The position numbers were made by a program, and so were the translations under genes. The notes under the pieces were generated by a model. It did not search any database. It was not told the DNA's origin and worked only from the letters and a program-made list of their open reading frames with translations. This document shows positions 8,208 through 15,148 of a stretch of DNA of 64,000 nt, piece by piece. The DNA is taken from the IMG/VR virus record IMGVR_UViG_3300036900_000315, positions 1 through 64,000 of that record; one strand, given 5' to 3'. The stretch's first letter is position 1; each line of letters begins with the position of its first letter. This DNA is from a virus.

Positions 8208-8512
8208 AACGGATCGATTCCTATTCCAAGCGCTTCCCACAACCAGTCGTGGATAGCCTTCTGAGTCGTCAAACCGTCTACGCCGCTCCTCAGTTTCTCC
8301 AACTCCGGAGACGGCTCCCCACGATCCCAAGCGGGGGCCATGATCCACTGACGTAAGTAGGCCCGCATGGCTGCGATTTGATGGACGTCGAGGGCCTTCC
8401 CGTTGATGTAGGCTTCGATTGCTGGCTTCAAGACTCCTGATGTTTCGTTGCGCCAGAATCCAGGGGCAGAAGCGAGGAGCATGAAGGGGACGTTCTGCGT
8501 TTTGCTATTCAT
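8204..8512 (-). CDS. Small protein, unknown
   Basis: 102 aa, coupled at both ends by ATGA overlaps. It contains a helical middle (VHQIAAMRAYLRQWIMAPAW) and ends in hydrophobic residues. No motif or family recognised. Confidence 0.6.
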   Translation of the reverse strand: MNSKTQNVPFMLLASAPGFWRNETSGVLKPAIEAYINGKALDVHQIAAMRAYLRQWIMAPAWDRGEPSPELEKLRSGVDGLTTQKAIHDWLWEALGIGIDPL

Positions 8513-8739
8513 ACGCCCTCAATCCTCCAGTTGTAATTACCCTCGCCGGTTTCAAACATAGTCACTACCGACCTGTCGGGCAGGTTGAATTTGGCGGTGA
8601 GCGGATCGACGCCGCTCTCCTTCAGGAACTCGACGAACATCAGGAGCCAGGAGCGTTGCAACTTGGGCACCTGCTGGCCGTCTACGCACACGGCGGTGTT
8701 TCCATTCGGAAAGAAGAATACTTCGACAGGGACTGGCAT
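8509..8739 (-). CDS. Small protein, unknown
   Basis: 76 aa, compact and beta-rich (MPVPVEVFFFPNGNTAVCVD), with a helix near RSWLLMFVEFLKESG. ATG 8739 overlaps the upstream stop as TAATG. Probably a small globular early protein. Family not recognised. Confidence 0.6.
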   Translation of the reverse strand: MPVPVEVFFFPNGNTAVCVDGQQVPKLQRSWLLMFVEFLKESGVDPLTAKFNLPDRSVVTMFETGEGNYNWRIEGV

Positions 8740-9035
8740 TAGTTTTGGTTCGCTCCTCCCAGAATTGCCCGCGCGATCGCATTCTGCCGCTCTATTTCTC
8801 TCAGGTGCGGTTCGGCCTCCGCCATCGTTCGAAAGCGGGTCCCGCCTACCTCATAGTGGAAGTCGCGCGATTTGCAAATGCCGCACCACGGGTTGAACAT
8901 TCCGAGGGCGATCCCGTTCGTAACCATCGTCCGCAAGGCATCGACCGCTTCTTCCGCTGGCATCGATTCCGGATTGAACCCGATTGCCAGCATGCAGTGA
9001 CGAGATGGGCAGAGGCATTGAACGATGCAGATCAC
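8739..9035 (-). CDS. Small Cys/His-rich protein, unknown
   Basis: 98 aa. It has an early cluster CLCPSRHC (residues about 8-15) and CGIC near residue 52, so one or two metal sites are likely. A helical tail (LREIERQNAIARAILGG) follows. ATGA coupling to the upstream gene. Function unknown. Confidence 0.6.
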   Translation of the reverse strand: MICIVQCLCPSRHCMLAIGFNPESMPAEEAVDALRTMVTNGIALGMFNPWCGICKSRDFHYEVGGTRFRTMAEAEPHLREIERQNAIARAILGGANQN

Positions 9036-9274
9036 GGCTTACCTCCCGCCACCTGGGGCTTCGATGCAACCGTCGTGTGCATCTGCGCCGAGAAACGGCA
9101 GTCTCTGTTCTGGCATCGGATGTTCGTGGTGATGACGCCCACCACGGTCTGCCGCTGAGCGAAGCCTTCCTTGAACTTCGTGCCGCCACAGTCTGGACAG
9201 CGGCCAGAAAATAGCCACTCTCTGTCACGCTTCGAGAGTTCCTGTCCGATCTTTGTTGGTGAGGTTGCGCTCAT
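9032..9274 (-). CDS. Zinc-ribbon protein
   Basis: 80 aa. CPDCGG (residues about 26-31) and CQNRDC (residues about 54-59) form a four-cysteine zinc ribbon spaced by 22 residues, the topology of TFIIS/Ogr-like nucleic-acid-binding ribbons. No extra domain. Possibly a transcription-modulating early protein, by analogy with phage Ogr/Delta proteins. Confidence 0.65.
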   Translation of the reverse strand: MSATSPTKIGQELSKRDREWLFSGRCPDCGGTKFKEGFAQRQTVVGVITTNIRCQNRDCRFSAQMHTTVASKPQVAGGKP

Positions 9275-9400
9275 CGTGCGCCTCCTGCAGCCTGGCGCGC
9301 CTTTTGACGCCGTGTTTCGCGTGGCATATTCGGACCTCGAAGCCGCTGTAACCGATCAAACTATCTTTCGGTCCCGACGCTTGAGTTCGTGGCCGATCAT
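9225..9400 (-). other. Gap with overlapping very short ORFs, coding status open
   Basis: Three tiny minus-strand frames fit the stop/start coupling pattern. One is 14 aa from ATG 9400 to 9356. One is 44 aa from TTG 9359 to 9225. One is 18 aa from ATG 9327 to 9271 (MPRETRRQKARQAAGGAR), whose stop overlaps the 9274 start as ATGA. At most one or two can be real. The Arg-rich 18-mer has a weak GAGG upstream and is the most credible. Confidence 0.3.
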
Positions 9401-9597
9401 GGCGCGGCTCCCTTTGTGTGGCGATCCCTGTGCCATTGGTTATTGGCGCGCCGATGAAACTCCTTCTGTGTTTCGTTGCTGGCCGGGGGCAGTGCCGCTG
9501 ACAGTGGTTTGGGATTGCGTGCATCGAGCGCCGCGCGTAGCTTGCGTCCGTATTCATGCCAAATCTCGGCAAGCCGTTGCTTTTCTTCGGGGGTCAC
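9397..9597 (-). CDS. Small charged protein, unknown
   Basis: 66 aa, MTPEEKQRLAEIWHEYGRKL then a basic His/Arg-rich tail (EFHRRANNQWHRDRH). ATGA overlap with the upstream gene. Helical and hydrophilic. No family recognised. Confidence 0.55.
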   Translation of the reverse strand: MTPEEKQRLAEIWHEYGRKLRAALDARNPKPLSAALPPASNETQKEFHRRANNQWHRDRHTKGAAP

Positions 9598-9812
9598 GCT
9601 GCTCCTTTCGCTTGCCGCCGCTCCATCAAGCGCTCACTCTCACGCCATCCCAGATCGAATGCCCACGCCTTCAGTCTTTCTTCGCTATCTCGGAAATACC
9701 TGTATGAATATGGGTTCGATCCCTGTGCGAAGCCCGCACGATTTGACGCAATACCGGCGCGCCAAGCTGAGGCGATTTCGAGGAGGTCGGGGGTGAGGGG
9801 TTGTGGAATCAT
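9594..9812 (-). CDS. Small protein resembling the ribosome-modulation-factor-like fold
   Basis: 72 aa from ATG 9812, which overlaps the upstream stop. The pattern IASAWRAGIASNRAGFAQG, NPY, then WAFDLGWRES matches in outline the small Rmf/CrpP-like phage proteins (xAGxxA...G..NPY...W..GW). That likeness is by eye. If right, the protein may bind RNA or ribosomes. Otherwise unknown. Confidence 0.5.
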   Translation of the reverse strand: MIPQPLTPDLLEIASAWRAGIASNRAGFAQGSNPYSYRYFRDSEERLKAWAFDLGWRESERLMERRQAKGAA

Positions 9813-10078
9813 CAGTCGCTCTCCACGCGGTAGAACTTGTCGTACTCCGGATCTATGCAAACCGTGCCTTCGAAATAGTGCCCCTGATCGATAAAGTCTT
9901 GTTGCGTTGTCTCAGCTACGACTCGCAGCGGTTGACTAACGGTGCTCCCGTTCTTGATGTACACGTTCGTCAGGATCTCGCCTATTTCGCAGGGGCCATT
10001 GAACTTGTATCGGGCGATGACAAGGTAGCCGCGCGCCGCATATATCTGGGAGATCCTCTCGCTTTCTGTTGTCGTCAT
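9812..10078 (-). CDS. Small protein, unknown
   Basis: 88 aa from ATG 10078 (MTTTESERISQIYAARGYL). A start at 10111 would overlap the upstream gene by 29 bp. Beta-rich middle (YLVIARYKFNGPCEIGEILT) and an acidic C terminus. Family not recognised. Confidence 0.55.
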   Translation of the reverse strand: MTTTESERISQIYAARGYLVIARYKFNGPCEIGEILTNVYIKNGSTVSQPLRVVAETTQQDFIDQGHYFEGTVCIDPEYDKFYRVESD

Positions 10079-10082
10079 GGCG

Positions 10083-10502
10083 CTAATTCCGGAAGTCCAA
10101 CGCGCCTTCAACGCTTCTAATTTCGATCAGGTCCTGATCAGCAAGCCACTTCACGGTGTTCGACCCGTCGCCGTGATCATCAGGTGGATTGAATACCTTC
10201 ACCGCTCCCTTCGGCAAGGGTGTTCCTTTAATTGCGGCGCCCGATTCCAGCATGTACACGACGCCATCACGCAGTTTTGCCACCACATCTTGGCCCTGAT
10301 CTGTTGGTGTGAGTTGAGACCAGGAGCGCTTACCGTCGCGATATGTAAAGCGGAACTTGAGGGTTATCTTGTGGGTTGTGCGGTCCTCGACGATGAAGGC
10401 ACGGAAGAAGGCATCGCCGGCTCCGGGGCTGAGTATCCGCGCGTAGCGATCGTCGAGCACGATGTGCGCCAGCAGTTTTTCCTGATCTACTACCCAGCTC
10501 AT
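10083..10502 (-). CDS. Protein of unknown function
   Basis: 139 aa. Mostly beta-strands with alternating hydrophobic residues (KITLKFRFTYRDGKRSWSQL) and a glycine/proline-rich end (PPDDHGDGSN). ATGA overlap at both its 5' boundary and its neighbour. No catalytic motif visible. Confidence 0.6.
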   Translation of the reverse strand: MSWVVDQEKLLAHIVLDDRYARILSPGAGDAFFRAFIVEDRTTHKITLKFRFTYRDGKRSWSQLTPTDQGQDVVAKLRDGVVYMLESGAAIKGTPLPKGAVKVFNPPDDHGDGSNTVKWLADQDLIEIRSVEGALDFRN

Positions 10503-10735
10503 TCGGCTTTCTTCGCCTTCCGGACTGTGAACTGCTTGGTTGAAGCCGTTTCTTTGGTGAGGTCGCCGGTGTATCCGCGTTTTCCGAGGTCTTCAATTGC
10601 GCGGGTCATCATTCCGGCATTCGCGCCTTTTGCCATTCCGAGAACCACATCCTTGAGATCGACGCCCTCTGTATCGTTCTCGGCACTGAACCGCACCGAG
10701 AGACTCTTCTTGTTTTTCGTCAGACGTATTTTCAT
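10499..10735 (-). CDS. Small basic protein, unknown
   Basis: 78 aa from ATG 10735 (MKIRLTKNKKSLSVRF), chosen for the TGATG overlap with the upstream stop. Residues 38-55 include AKGANAGMMTRAIEDLG, a helix. The C terminus is Lys-rich (FTVRKAKKAE), compatible with nucleic-acid binding. Confidence 0.55.
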   Translation of the reverse strand: MKIRLTKNKKSLSVRFSAENDTEGVDLKDVVLGMAKGANAGMMTRAIEDLGKRGYTGDLTKETASTKQFTVRKAKKAE

Positions 10736-11010
10736 CAGTTCCTCGATCCGTAGATTCGCGGGGTCGGCCACGGCGTTCTACTCGCGTTCCTCGCGTCCAG
10801 GGCGCGCGCTGCACGTCTTGCTGACTCCCTCGGTGTCAAACCCTCCGGCTCATGAACGGCTTCCCCCTTGGGCCGGAAACAACTGCACTCGCCGTTTATG
10901 TGCTCAGCACTGCCGACTAGTCGAATCCCACACTCACGGTGGAACGGGCCATTAATAGGCGAGAGCGGTTCGTCAGGCAAGATTTCCTCGTTGCAGTACG
11001 CACACGTCAT
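10735..11010 (-). CDS. Zinc-finger-like small protein
   Basis: 91 aa from ATG 11010, coupled to the upstream stop. The N terminus MTCAYCNEEILPDEP plus FHRECG and NGECSCF gives two or more Cys/His pairs. This opening CAYC echoes the C-terminal motif of the XRE regulator at 6419-6937 (CAYCSKRLRAGEP), suggesting shared zinc-module ancestry. Basic Arg/Ala tail. Function unknown. Confidence 0.6.
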   Translation of the reverse strand: MTCAYCNEEILPDEPLSPINGPFHRECGIRLVGSAEHINGECSCFRPKGEAVHEPEGLTPRESARRAARALDARNASRTPWPTPRIYGSRN

Positions 11011-11207
11011 TTCGTCGCCACTTTCGCGGCTTCCATCGCCGCAACCTTCGCCTTCTCGCGCTCCTTCACAATCTCGACGTCCCACTGAACTGACCACACA
11101 CACTGGCACTTGATACAGCAGGCAGGCCCAATTGGACCGCGCAATTCTATGGGCTCCTTCCACTTGCCGCAGATGCATTCGAACTTGTAGGTGGATGTCG
11201 TGTTCAT
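11007..11207 (-). CDS. Zinc-ribbon small protein
   Basis: 66 aa. CICG (residues about 11-14) and CCIKC (residues about 30-34) form a metal site. It is followed by a long charged helix (VKEREKAKVAAMEAAK). Coupled by ATGA on both sides. Confidence 0.6.
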   Translation of the reverse strand: MNTTSTYKFECICGKWKEPIELRGPIGPACCIKCQCVWSVQWDVEIVKEREKAKVAAMEAAKVATK

Positions 11208-11398
11208 TTACTTTCCTGCGGTCCCTCTAATTTCTTGCCGTAGTACGCTTCCCAAAACGCTCGCCATCCAGCAGTGACGGCAGCTTGCAACTTTGGATTC
11301 GGAGGAGCGTCTTTGTTCTGCTGGAACCAACTGATGCACTTTCCGTCGTTGACATAGATCCCCAAACGCTTCCTGCTCAGACTGAACGGGGTCATCAT
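11204..11398 (-). CDS. Small protein, unknown
   Basis: 64 aa from ATG 11398 (MMTPFSLSRKRLGIY), where ATGA overlaps the upstream stop. Aromatic-rich C-terminal half (GWRAFWEAYYGKKLEG). No family recognised. Confidence 0.55.
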   Translation of the reverse strand: MMTPFSLSRKRLGIYVNDGKCISWFQQNKDAPPNPKLQAAVTAGWRAFWEAYYGKKLEGPQESK

Positions 11399-11628
11399 GA
11401 CTTTTTCTCCCGCGCCCACGCCTCGAAGATAATGCCGGCTGCCTGGATCGAGGTTGCCTTGGACGCGTTGTAGAGCAAGCGACGGTCGGGCTTCAGGTTC
11501 GCGTTCTCAGCGAGCACCGTTACCAGTCCCATGGCGTAGGCTCCCAATTCCGTGCAGCCTTTCAGGAGTTCGTTTAGGTTTGTGAAGTAATCTTCGGGCA
11601 GGAACTCGCAGAGGGTATCGTGGTTCAC
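11395..11628 (-). CDS. Small helical protein, unknown
   Basis: 77 aa, predicted all-helical (LNELLKGCTELGAYAMGLVT), with moderately hydrophobic middle helices that are too polar for membrane spans. ATGA-coupled to both neighbours. Confidence 0.55.
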   Translation of the reverse strand: MNHDTLCEFLPEDYFTNLNELLKGCTELGAYAMGLVTVLAENANLKPDRRLLYNASKATSIQAAGIIFEAWAREKKS

Positions 11629-11939
11629 GGCGTGCCTCCGTCGACATCATTACCCCAAGAGATGGGGATGCAGTTCTTCGGCCAGGGGTATAGCTCGTAG
11701 GTCAGTCGGTCTTTCAAGTATTCCAGGGCGTGGATCAGCGTACAAGATGCGCCCTTTTCCTCGTGGTTGTACAGCCACTCTGCTAGATCGATAAGGAGCA
11801 TGCGGGCCTGAAGATCGCAAGCGGACCAGATTATACGGCGGCCCTGCAAATCCAACCTTGCCATATCAACACTGGCATACGGAGCGGGTTTTGGCATCGC
11901 GACCCTGAGCACGCCGTCGGAAGTAATTCGCGCCTTCAT
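11625..11939 (-). CDS. Small protein, unknown
   Basis: 104 aa, MKARITSDGVLRVAMPKPAP start, then a helical hydrophobic core (ARMLLIDLAEWLYNHEEKG) and a Pro/Trp-rich tail. ATGA-coupled. Family not recognised. Confidence 0.55.
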   Translation of the reverse strand: MKARITSDGVLRVAMPKPAPYASVDMARLDLQGRRIIWSACDLQARMLLIDLAEWLYNHEEKGASCTLIHALEYLKDRLTYELYPWPKNCIPISWGNDVDGGTP

Positions 11940-12205
11940 GACGCAATCACCTCACCCCGAATCCTCGCCAACTTATCCGGCACCAGATACGGACACTTCA
12001 CCCGCGTCAAACATCCCCCACACCTCGCTCGCTTATGCGGCAGCGTTGGGTAGTGGTCCTTCACACCTTCCATGCGAATAAATAGTGAGCAGTACGTCCA
12101 GAAGCCTCCGCCAGCCTCAACGTAGACGGCGTGATATCGACCCTGTTTCTCCCAGCGGATCCAGGTGGTGGTGGGCAGGTTCTGTAAGTCGCCGCGAATC
12201 GTCAT
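11936..12205 (-). CDS. Small protein with C-terminal cysteine cluster
   Basis: 89 aa. Beta-rich N-terminal two-thirds (WIRWEKQGRYHAVYVEAGGG). Residues about 62-72 have CGGCLTRVKC, plausibly a zinc or iron-sulphur site completed by C39. ATGA-coupled. Unknown. Confidence 0.55.
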   Translation of the reverse strand: MTIRGDLQNLPTTTWIRWEKQGRYHAVYVEAGGGFWTYCSLFIRMEGVKDHYPTLPHKRARCGGCLTRVKCPYLVPDKLARIRGEVIAS

Positions 12206-12465
12206 CTGAACCCGTTCCTCTCGATGGCTTCGATCAGATCCACCGCCGACCTGAGGATTTTGAGCGACGTTTCAAACAGAATCGTTTCGCCTGACGGGGC
12301 GTCGACGCGGAAGGTAACGAAGGTATTCCCGCTCTCCATCCCACCCTGCAACGGAACGACTGAGATCTTTGTGAGCGGCCCCATGGCGTTGATATAGGGC
12401 TTCTCTCGAAGATCCTTCCACGCGTCCGAGTCTTCTCTGCAAATGTTGATTACAGGCATGGCCAC
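12202..12465 (-). CDS. First gene of the early small-gene array, unknown protein
   Basis: 87 aa. MAMPVINICREDSDAWKD start. The rest is beta-strands followed by a helix (SAVDLIEAIERNG). A clear GGAGG lies upstream (CTCCTGGAGGTGGCC). It is the promoter-proximal gene of the coupled array reaching to 7377, and a 12-bp stem-loop lies just upstream at 12479-12511. Confidence 0.6.
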   Translation of the reverse strand: MAMPVINICREDSDAWKDLREKPYINAMGPLTKISVVPLQGGMESGNTFVTFRVDAPSGETILFETSLKILRSAVDLIEAIERNGFR

Positions 12466-12478
12466 CTCCAGGAGTTAA

Positions 12479-12511
12479 CGCCCGGCGAGTACGAGAAAAA
12501 CTCACCGGGCG
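12479..12511. other. Stem-loop at the head of the early array
   Basis: CGCCCGGCGAGT pairs with ACTCACCGGGCG (11 of 12 pairs) around a 9-base loop. It sits 14 bp upstream of the 12465 start. Not followed by a T-run on the minus strand, so more likely an attenuator, an RNA-stability element or a factor site than a classical terminator. Confidence 0.5.
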
Positions 12512-12872
12512 CCAGATTTACAAAGATGCACCAGTTGTTCTATCCCCAATGCCGGGGGCTCGGCACTACGACCGCAAACGAGGAACCCACGTTGGACCCG
12601 GGTGTGTGGGAACCGCGAACTTGTGGAGAGAAGAGAGTAGGAAACGACGCGGGCGCGGTCTCCAAGGAGGGCAAAAGGCCGCGCCCACAGGGGGAGGCGC
12701 CGTCCCGCTCAGCCATGAAGTTGAGGCAACAGGCCAAGGCGAAACCGTGAAACAATGAACCCATTGACCGTTGTACATGTTGTAGCCCTCCGGGGGCTGC
12801 AGCAGCGCTAAAGAGTATCCCAACTTGTTCGGGGCTCATCGTTGATGCGACTGAGCCCCATCGTTCCTTCCT
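12512..12872. other. 360-bp non-coding stretch rich in stem-loops, possible structured RNA
   Basis: No convincing protein: the two open frames here (12540-12839 and 12566-12823, minus) have skewed Pro/Ser/Cys composition and overlap each other. GGGCGCGG near 12650 pairs with CCGCGCCC near 12679, AGCCC/GGGCT flank 12787, and a perfect 8-bp hairpin sits at 12831-12859. Such density of GC-rich hairpins suggests a structured leader or non-coding RNA. The strand is undetermined. Confidence 0.35.
12831..12859. other. Perfect 8-bp hairpin downstream of the 12873 gene
   Basis: GGGGCTCA (12831-12838) and TGAGCCCC (12852-12859) pair around a 13-base loop. It lies immediately 3' of the minus-strand gene ending at 12873. 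A rho-independent terminator is possible but there is no T-run, so a 3' mRNA-stabilising hairpin is as likely. Confidence 0.5.
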
Positions 12873-13115
12873 CTACCCGCCGGTCTTACCACCCGCACCT
12901 GAAGCCTGCGCGTTGCCGCCCTGCGCGATTGTCGTGCACAGCTCCGGAATCAGGTTTTTGGTAGCCGTTATCCACTCACCGAACGCCACCGGTCCGGCCT
13001 TCTGCGCTACCTCCGCCTGCTTCAGCAGTCCGCGAAGCTGCGTTTCGTTGCGTGTCTCGACGGTCTGACCCCTGCGGATCGACGTCATCAAATCGTTTGA
13101 GATTGCTCCTGGCAT
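12873..13115 (-). CDS. Small protein, unknown
   Basis: 80 aa from ATG 13115 (MPGAISNDLMTSIRRGQTVE), with GGGAGAG six to ten bases upstream. Helical, ending in a Gly/Ala-rich flexible tail. It is the last gene before the 12.5-12.9 kb non-coding gap. Function unknown. Confidence 0.6.
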   Translation of the reverse strand: MPGAISNDLMTSIRRGQTVETRNETQLRGLLKQAEVAQKAGPVAFGEWITATKNLIPELCTTIAQGGNAQASGAGGKTGG

Positions 13116-13219
13116 GTTCTTCTCTCCCTTGTCACAAAAGAACGGGTATCGTACCCGATGTTTCCTTTTCTGCCGGCACACTCTCCGGTTCGAGTTGCCT
13201 TTTCGATTGGCAAAAATCG

Positions 13220-13600
13220 TTATGCTGCCGGTGCTGGCGTGTTGGCTGTGACCGCGGCCTGGAGCCCCGTCGTGTTGGCTTCGAGGGCGGTGTTGAGGCT
13301 GTCCATCCCATCGGCTACGGCCTGGATCGCTACCGGGTCGTTTCCGTTCGCGATCGCGGCTTGCAGCTGGGTGCTGAGGTCGGTCAATTGAGCCTTAAAG
13401 CCCTGTATCAGTGTGAGGATGGACGTATCCACCGTCGTGTTTGCCGCGACACTCGCCTGGAGCGCCGCCATCTTGGTCTGAATATCTTTCAACGTTGCCG
13501 CCATATCGCTTTGTCCTTTTACCAACTGGTTGAGCAGGTTAATGGTCGTGGCCTGTCCCGCGAGGAGCGCCTTGATGTGTTGCTCGAATACGAATTCCAT
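13220..13600 (-). CDS. Coiled-coil protein, unknown
   Basis: 126 aa from ATG 13600 (MEFVFEQHIKALLAG), SD AAGGA. Almost wholly alpha-helical with heptad-like Leu/Ile/Ala spacing (MAATLKDIQTKMAALQASV and LTDLSTQLQAAIANG), ending PAPAA. It should form a homo-oligomeric coiled coil. No enzymatic motif. Confidence 0.6.
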   Translation of the reverse strand: MEFVFEQHIKALLAGQATTINLLNQLVKGQSDMAATLKDIQTKMAALQASVAANTTVDTSILTLIQGFKAQLTDLSTQLQAAIANGNDPVAIQAVADGMDSLNTALEANTTGLQAAVTANTPAPAA

Positions 13601-13842
13601 AAACGTCCTTCGCACCTGGCGCCCGGCCGGCGTCTCGGCTGCCCCACGCTTCTCAATTCAGATACCATGGGGGTGTCTAAGCCATACCTGATGATCCTTA
13701 AGGCCTCTGCGACGGTGGTGTTCTGCAGGGGCCTTTTGCCGTTTTTGAATAAGGGGGCGGCGAGTCGTAGAGGCTCCCATACCCCCCTCGAACGGCGAAG
13801 CGGTGCCCCGTCCGGATCGGCTTGCAGCCGGAAGTTGTTCAT
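13519..13842 (-). CDS. Small protein overlapping the coiled-coil gene, coding end uncertain
   Basis: 107 aa if read to the stop at 13519. ATG 13842 overlaps the upstream stop (ATGA), a strong sign the start is real. Residues 1-66 look protein-like (TTVAEALRIIRYGLDTPMV). The last 45 residues are Arg/Ser-rich and overlap the 13600 gene by 82 bp, as an over-run or a frameshift would. Treat the C terminus with caution. Confidence 0.45.
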   Translation of the reverse strand: MNNFRLQADPDGAPLRRSRGVWEPLRLAAPLFKNGKRPLQNTTVAEALRIIRYGLDTPMVSELRSVGQPRRRPGARCEGRLWNSYSSNTSRRSSRDRPRPLTCSTSW

Positions 13843-14027
13843 GACAAGTTGTCCTTTGGCTTCCCAACACGATCCCAGTTCTCAGCCCGCGTGAAGATTG
13901 AGCAGACCAGGTTGCGCAGGTCGGCGCGTGTTGCCCAGGAGAGATTGTCGCGAGACTCGGGTGGAGTGTTTAGCCATTGAGTTACTCGGTCGTCTGGTGA
14001 TGGTTTTTTTCCCTTGGTACGTTCCAT
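13839..14027 (-). CDS. Small protein, unknown
   Basis: 62 aa, highly charged N terminus (MERTKGKKPSPDDRVTQWL). It directly follows the stop of the wHTH gene at 14028 with no gap and is coupled to the next gene. Unknown. Confidence 0.5.
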   Translation of the reverse strand: MERTKGKKPSPDDRVTQWLNTPPESRDNLSWATRADLRNLVCSIFTRAENWDRVGKPKDNLS

Positions 14028-14576
14028 TTAGGCTTTCCCTACCTTCTTCAGGCCCTTGCGCGAGAACATCCAAGCGGGTGTTTCCTTGCCAACGTTGACG
14101 GCGTGAATCGTGCCAGCTTCTGCCTGTCCCTGGAGCCACTCTTCGGGTAGTCCAGAGTATTCCGCGGCCTGGGAAAGAGTTAACCATGGCCGTTTCGGGG
14201 CTGCGGTGAGGACCTTAACCGAGTCGGGATGGCCGTCTGGCATGTTGCCACCATTACCGCTGGTGCCGCGCCCACTGTCGCCGGCTTGCCCATCGTTACC
14301 ACCGTTTCCCGATGTCGATCTTTGGGACGTCGCGACCGGGTACCTGTTCGGCTTCCCCTCCAAAATTGCGAGTATGTCGGCTCTTGAAAAGTACCTCCTC
14401 GCCTTTCGTTGCCATGGCTGCTCTTCGCGTCTCGTCTCGATAAAGCCCTGCTTGGCCCTCCGGTCAATCTGGCGCTTATCCCTCCCGAGCAACTTCGCGG
14501 CTTCCTCTTTCTCTAGCCAGTTGCTGTTATCAATCTGCCGGTGATCTCTCTGGATTTCGTTGGGGTCTTCGGTCAC
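14028..14576 (-). CDS. Protein with two winged-HTH/excisionase-like domains
   Basis: 182 aa. Residues about 19-75 (WLEKEEAAKLLGRDKRQIDR then a basic wing and FSRADILAILEG) form a MerR/excisionase-type DNA-binding domain. A Gly/Ser/Asn-rich linker spans residues about 85-118. Residues about 128-180 form a second such domain (WLTLSQAAEYSGLPEEWLQG then MFSRKGLKKV). The same two-domain plan occurs in the plus-strand gene 19998-20564. It likely bridges two DNA sites. A role in replication or excision control is inferred from its place beside the initiator genes. Confidence 0.65.
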   Translation of the reverse strand: MTEDPNEIQRDHRQIDNSNWLEKEEAAKLLGRDKRQIDRRAKQGFIETRREEQPWQRKARRYFSRADILAILEGKPNRYPVATSQRSTSGNGGNDGQAGDSGRGTSGNGGNMPDGHPDSVKVLTAAPKRPWLTLSQAAEYSGLPEEWLQGQAEAGTIHAVNVGKETPAWMFSRKGLKKVGKA

Positions 14577-15148
14577 CTCTTAAAATCTCCTCTCGTGTTC
14601 TTGCCTGCTGTAACGAGTCCGTCTTCCTCGCCTTCAGGTTCATCGCCCGGCTCTCGCTCGGGGTCCTGCTCCGTCTTGTTCGGCGCCATCGGTATCACGT
14701 TGCCGATTGTTGCCGTGGCGCGCCTGAATCCGCCTTTGACTGCCTGATGGCGTTTCGCCTGCGCTTCGAAGTCTGCAAGTTTGCCTGCCCACCACTCATC
14801 GTGCCGGCGGCGTTCCTCGGGCGACCACGAGCGCTCGTCCTTCATTGACCGGTCGGGCTTCCAGGGGATCGCCGCGCGCGCCTCGGCCCGTCTTAATTCA
14901 GCCATTGCCGCAAAATCGGCAGCCGATGGGCAAACGCTGCCCCTGATTTCCCCTCGCGGAGTGATGGACGTATCGCGCAAACGCTGAAAGACCATCTCGG
15001 CGGCACCTTCCTGTGAATCGTTCGAGTCACACAGTGAGGTGGCGAGGTCAGCGAGACATAGTGAGCTTAGGCCCGCATAGTACGCCGTGTTTTCAAACCG
15101 CCTTATCTGCGCTCGACAGAAACGCATATTTTCGTCATTCCGGTCCAT
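14573..15148 (-). CDS. Protein of unknown function in the replication cluster
   Basis: 191 aa. MDRNDENMRFCRAQIRRFEN start. The middle is helical with a WSPEERRRHDEWW motif. The C terminus is acidic and Pro/Glu-rich (TEQDPEREPGDEPEGEEDG). It overlaps the initiator gene by 14 bp and the wHTH gene by ATGA, so it belongs to the same operon. Possible replication accessory protein by position only. Confidence 0.55.
   Translation of the reverse strand: MDRNDENMRFCRAQIRRFENTAYYAGLSSLCLADLATSLCDSNDSQEGAAEMVFQRLRDTSITPRGEIRGSVCPSAADFAAMAELRRAEARAAIPWKPDRSMKDERSWSPEERRRHDEWWAGKLADFEAQAKRHQAVKGGFRRATATIGNVIPMAPNKTEQDPEREPGDEPEGEEDGLVTAGKNTRGDFKR

Noticed and set aside
9711-9723. T-arm-like GGGTTCGATCCCT suggesting a tRNA
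   Set aside because: No acceptor, D or anticodon stems can be formed around it, and it is inside the coding frame of the 9594-9812 gene.
13052-13894. 280-codon plus-strand open frame
   Set aside because: Antisense shadow of the minus-strand genes at 12873-13842; Arg/Cys-rich composition and no RBS.
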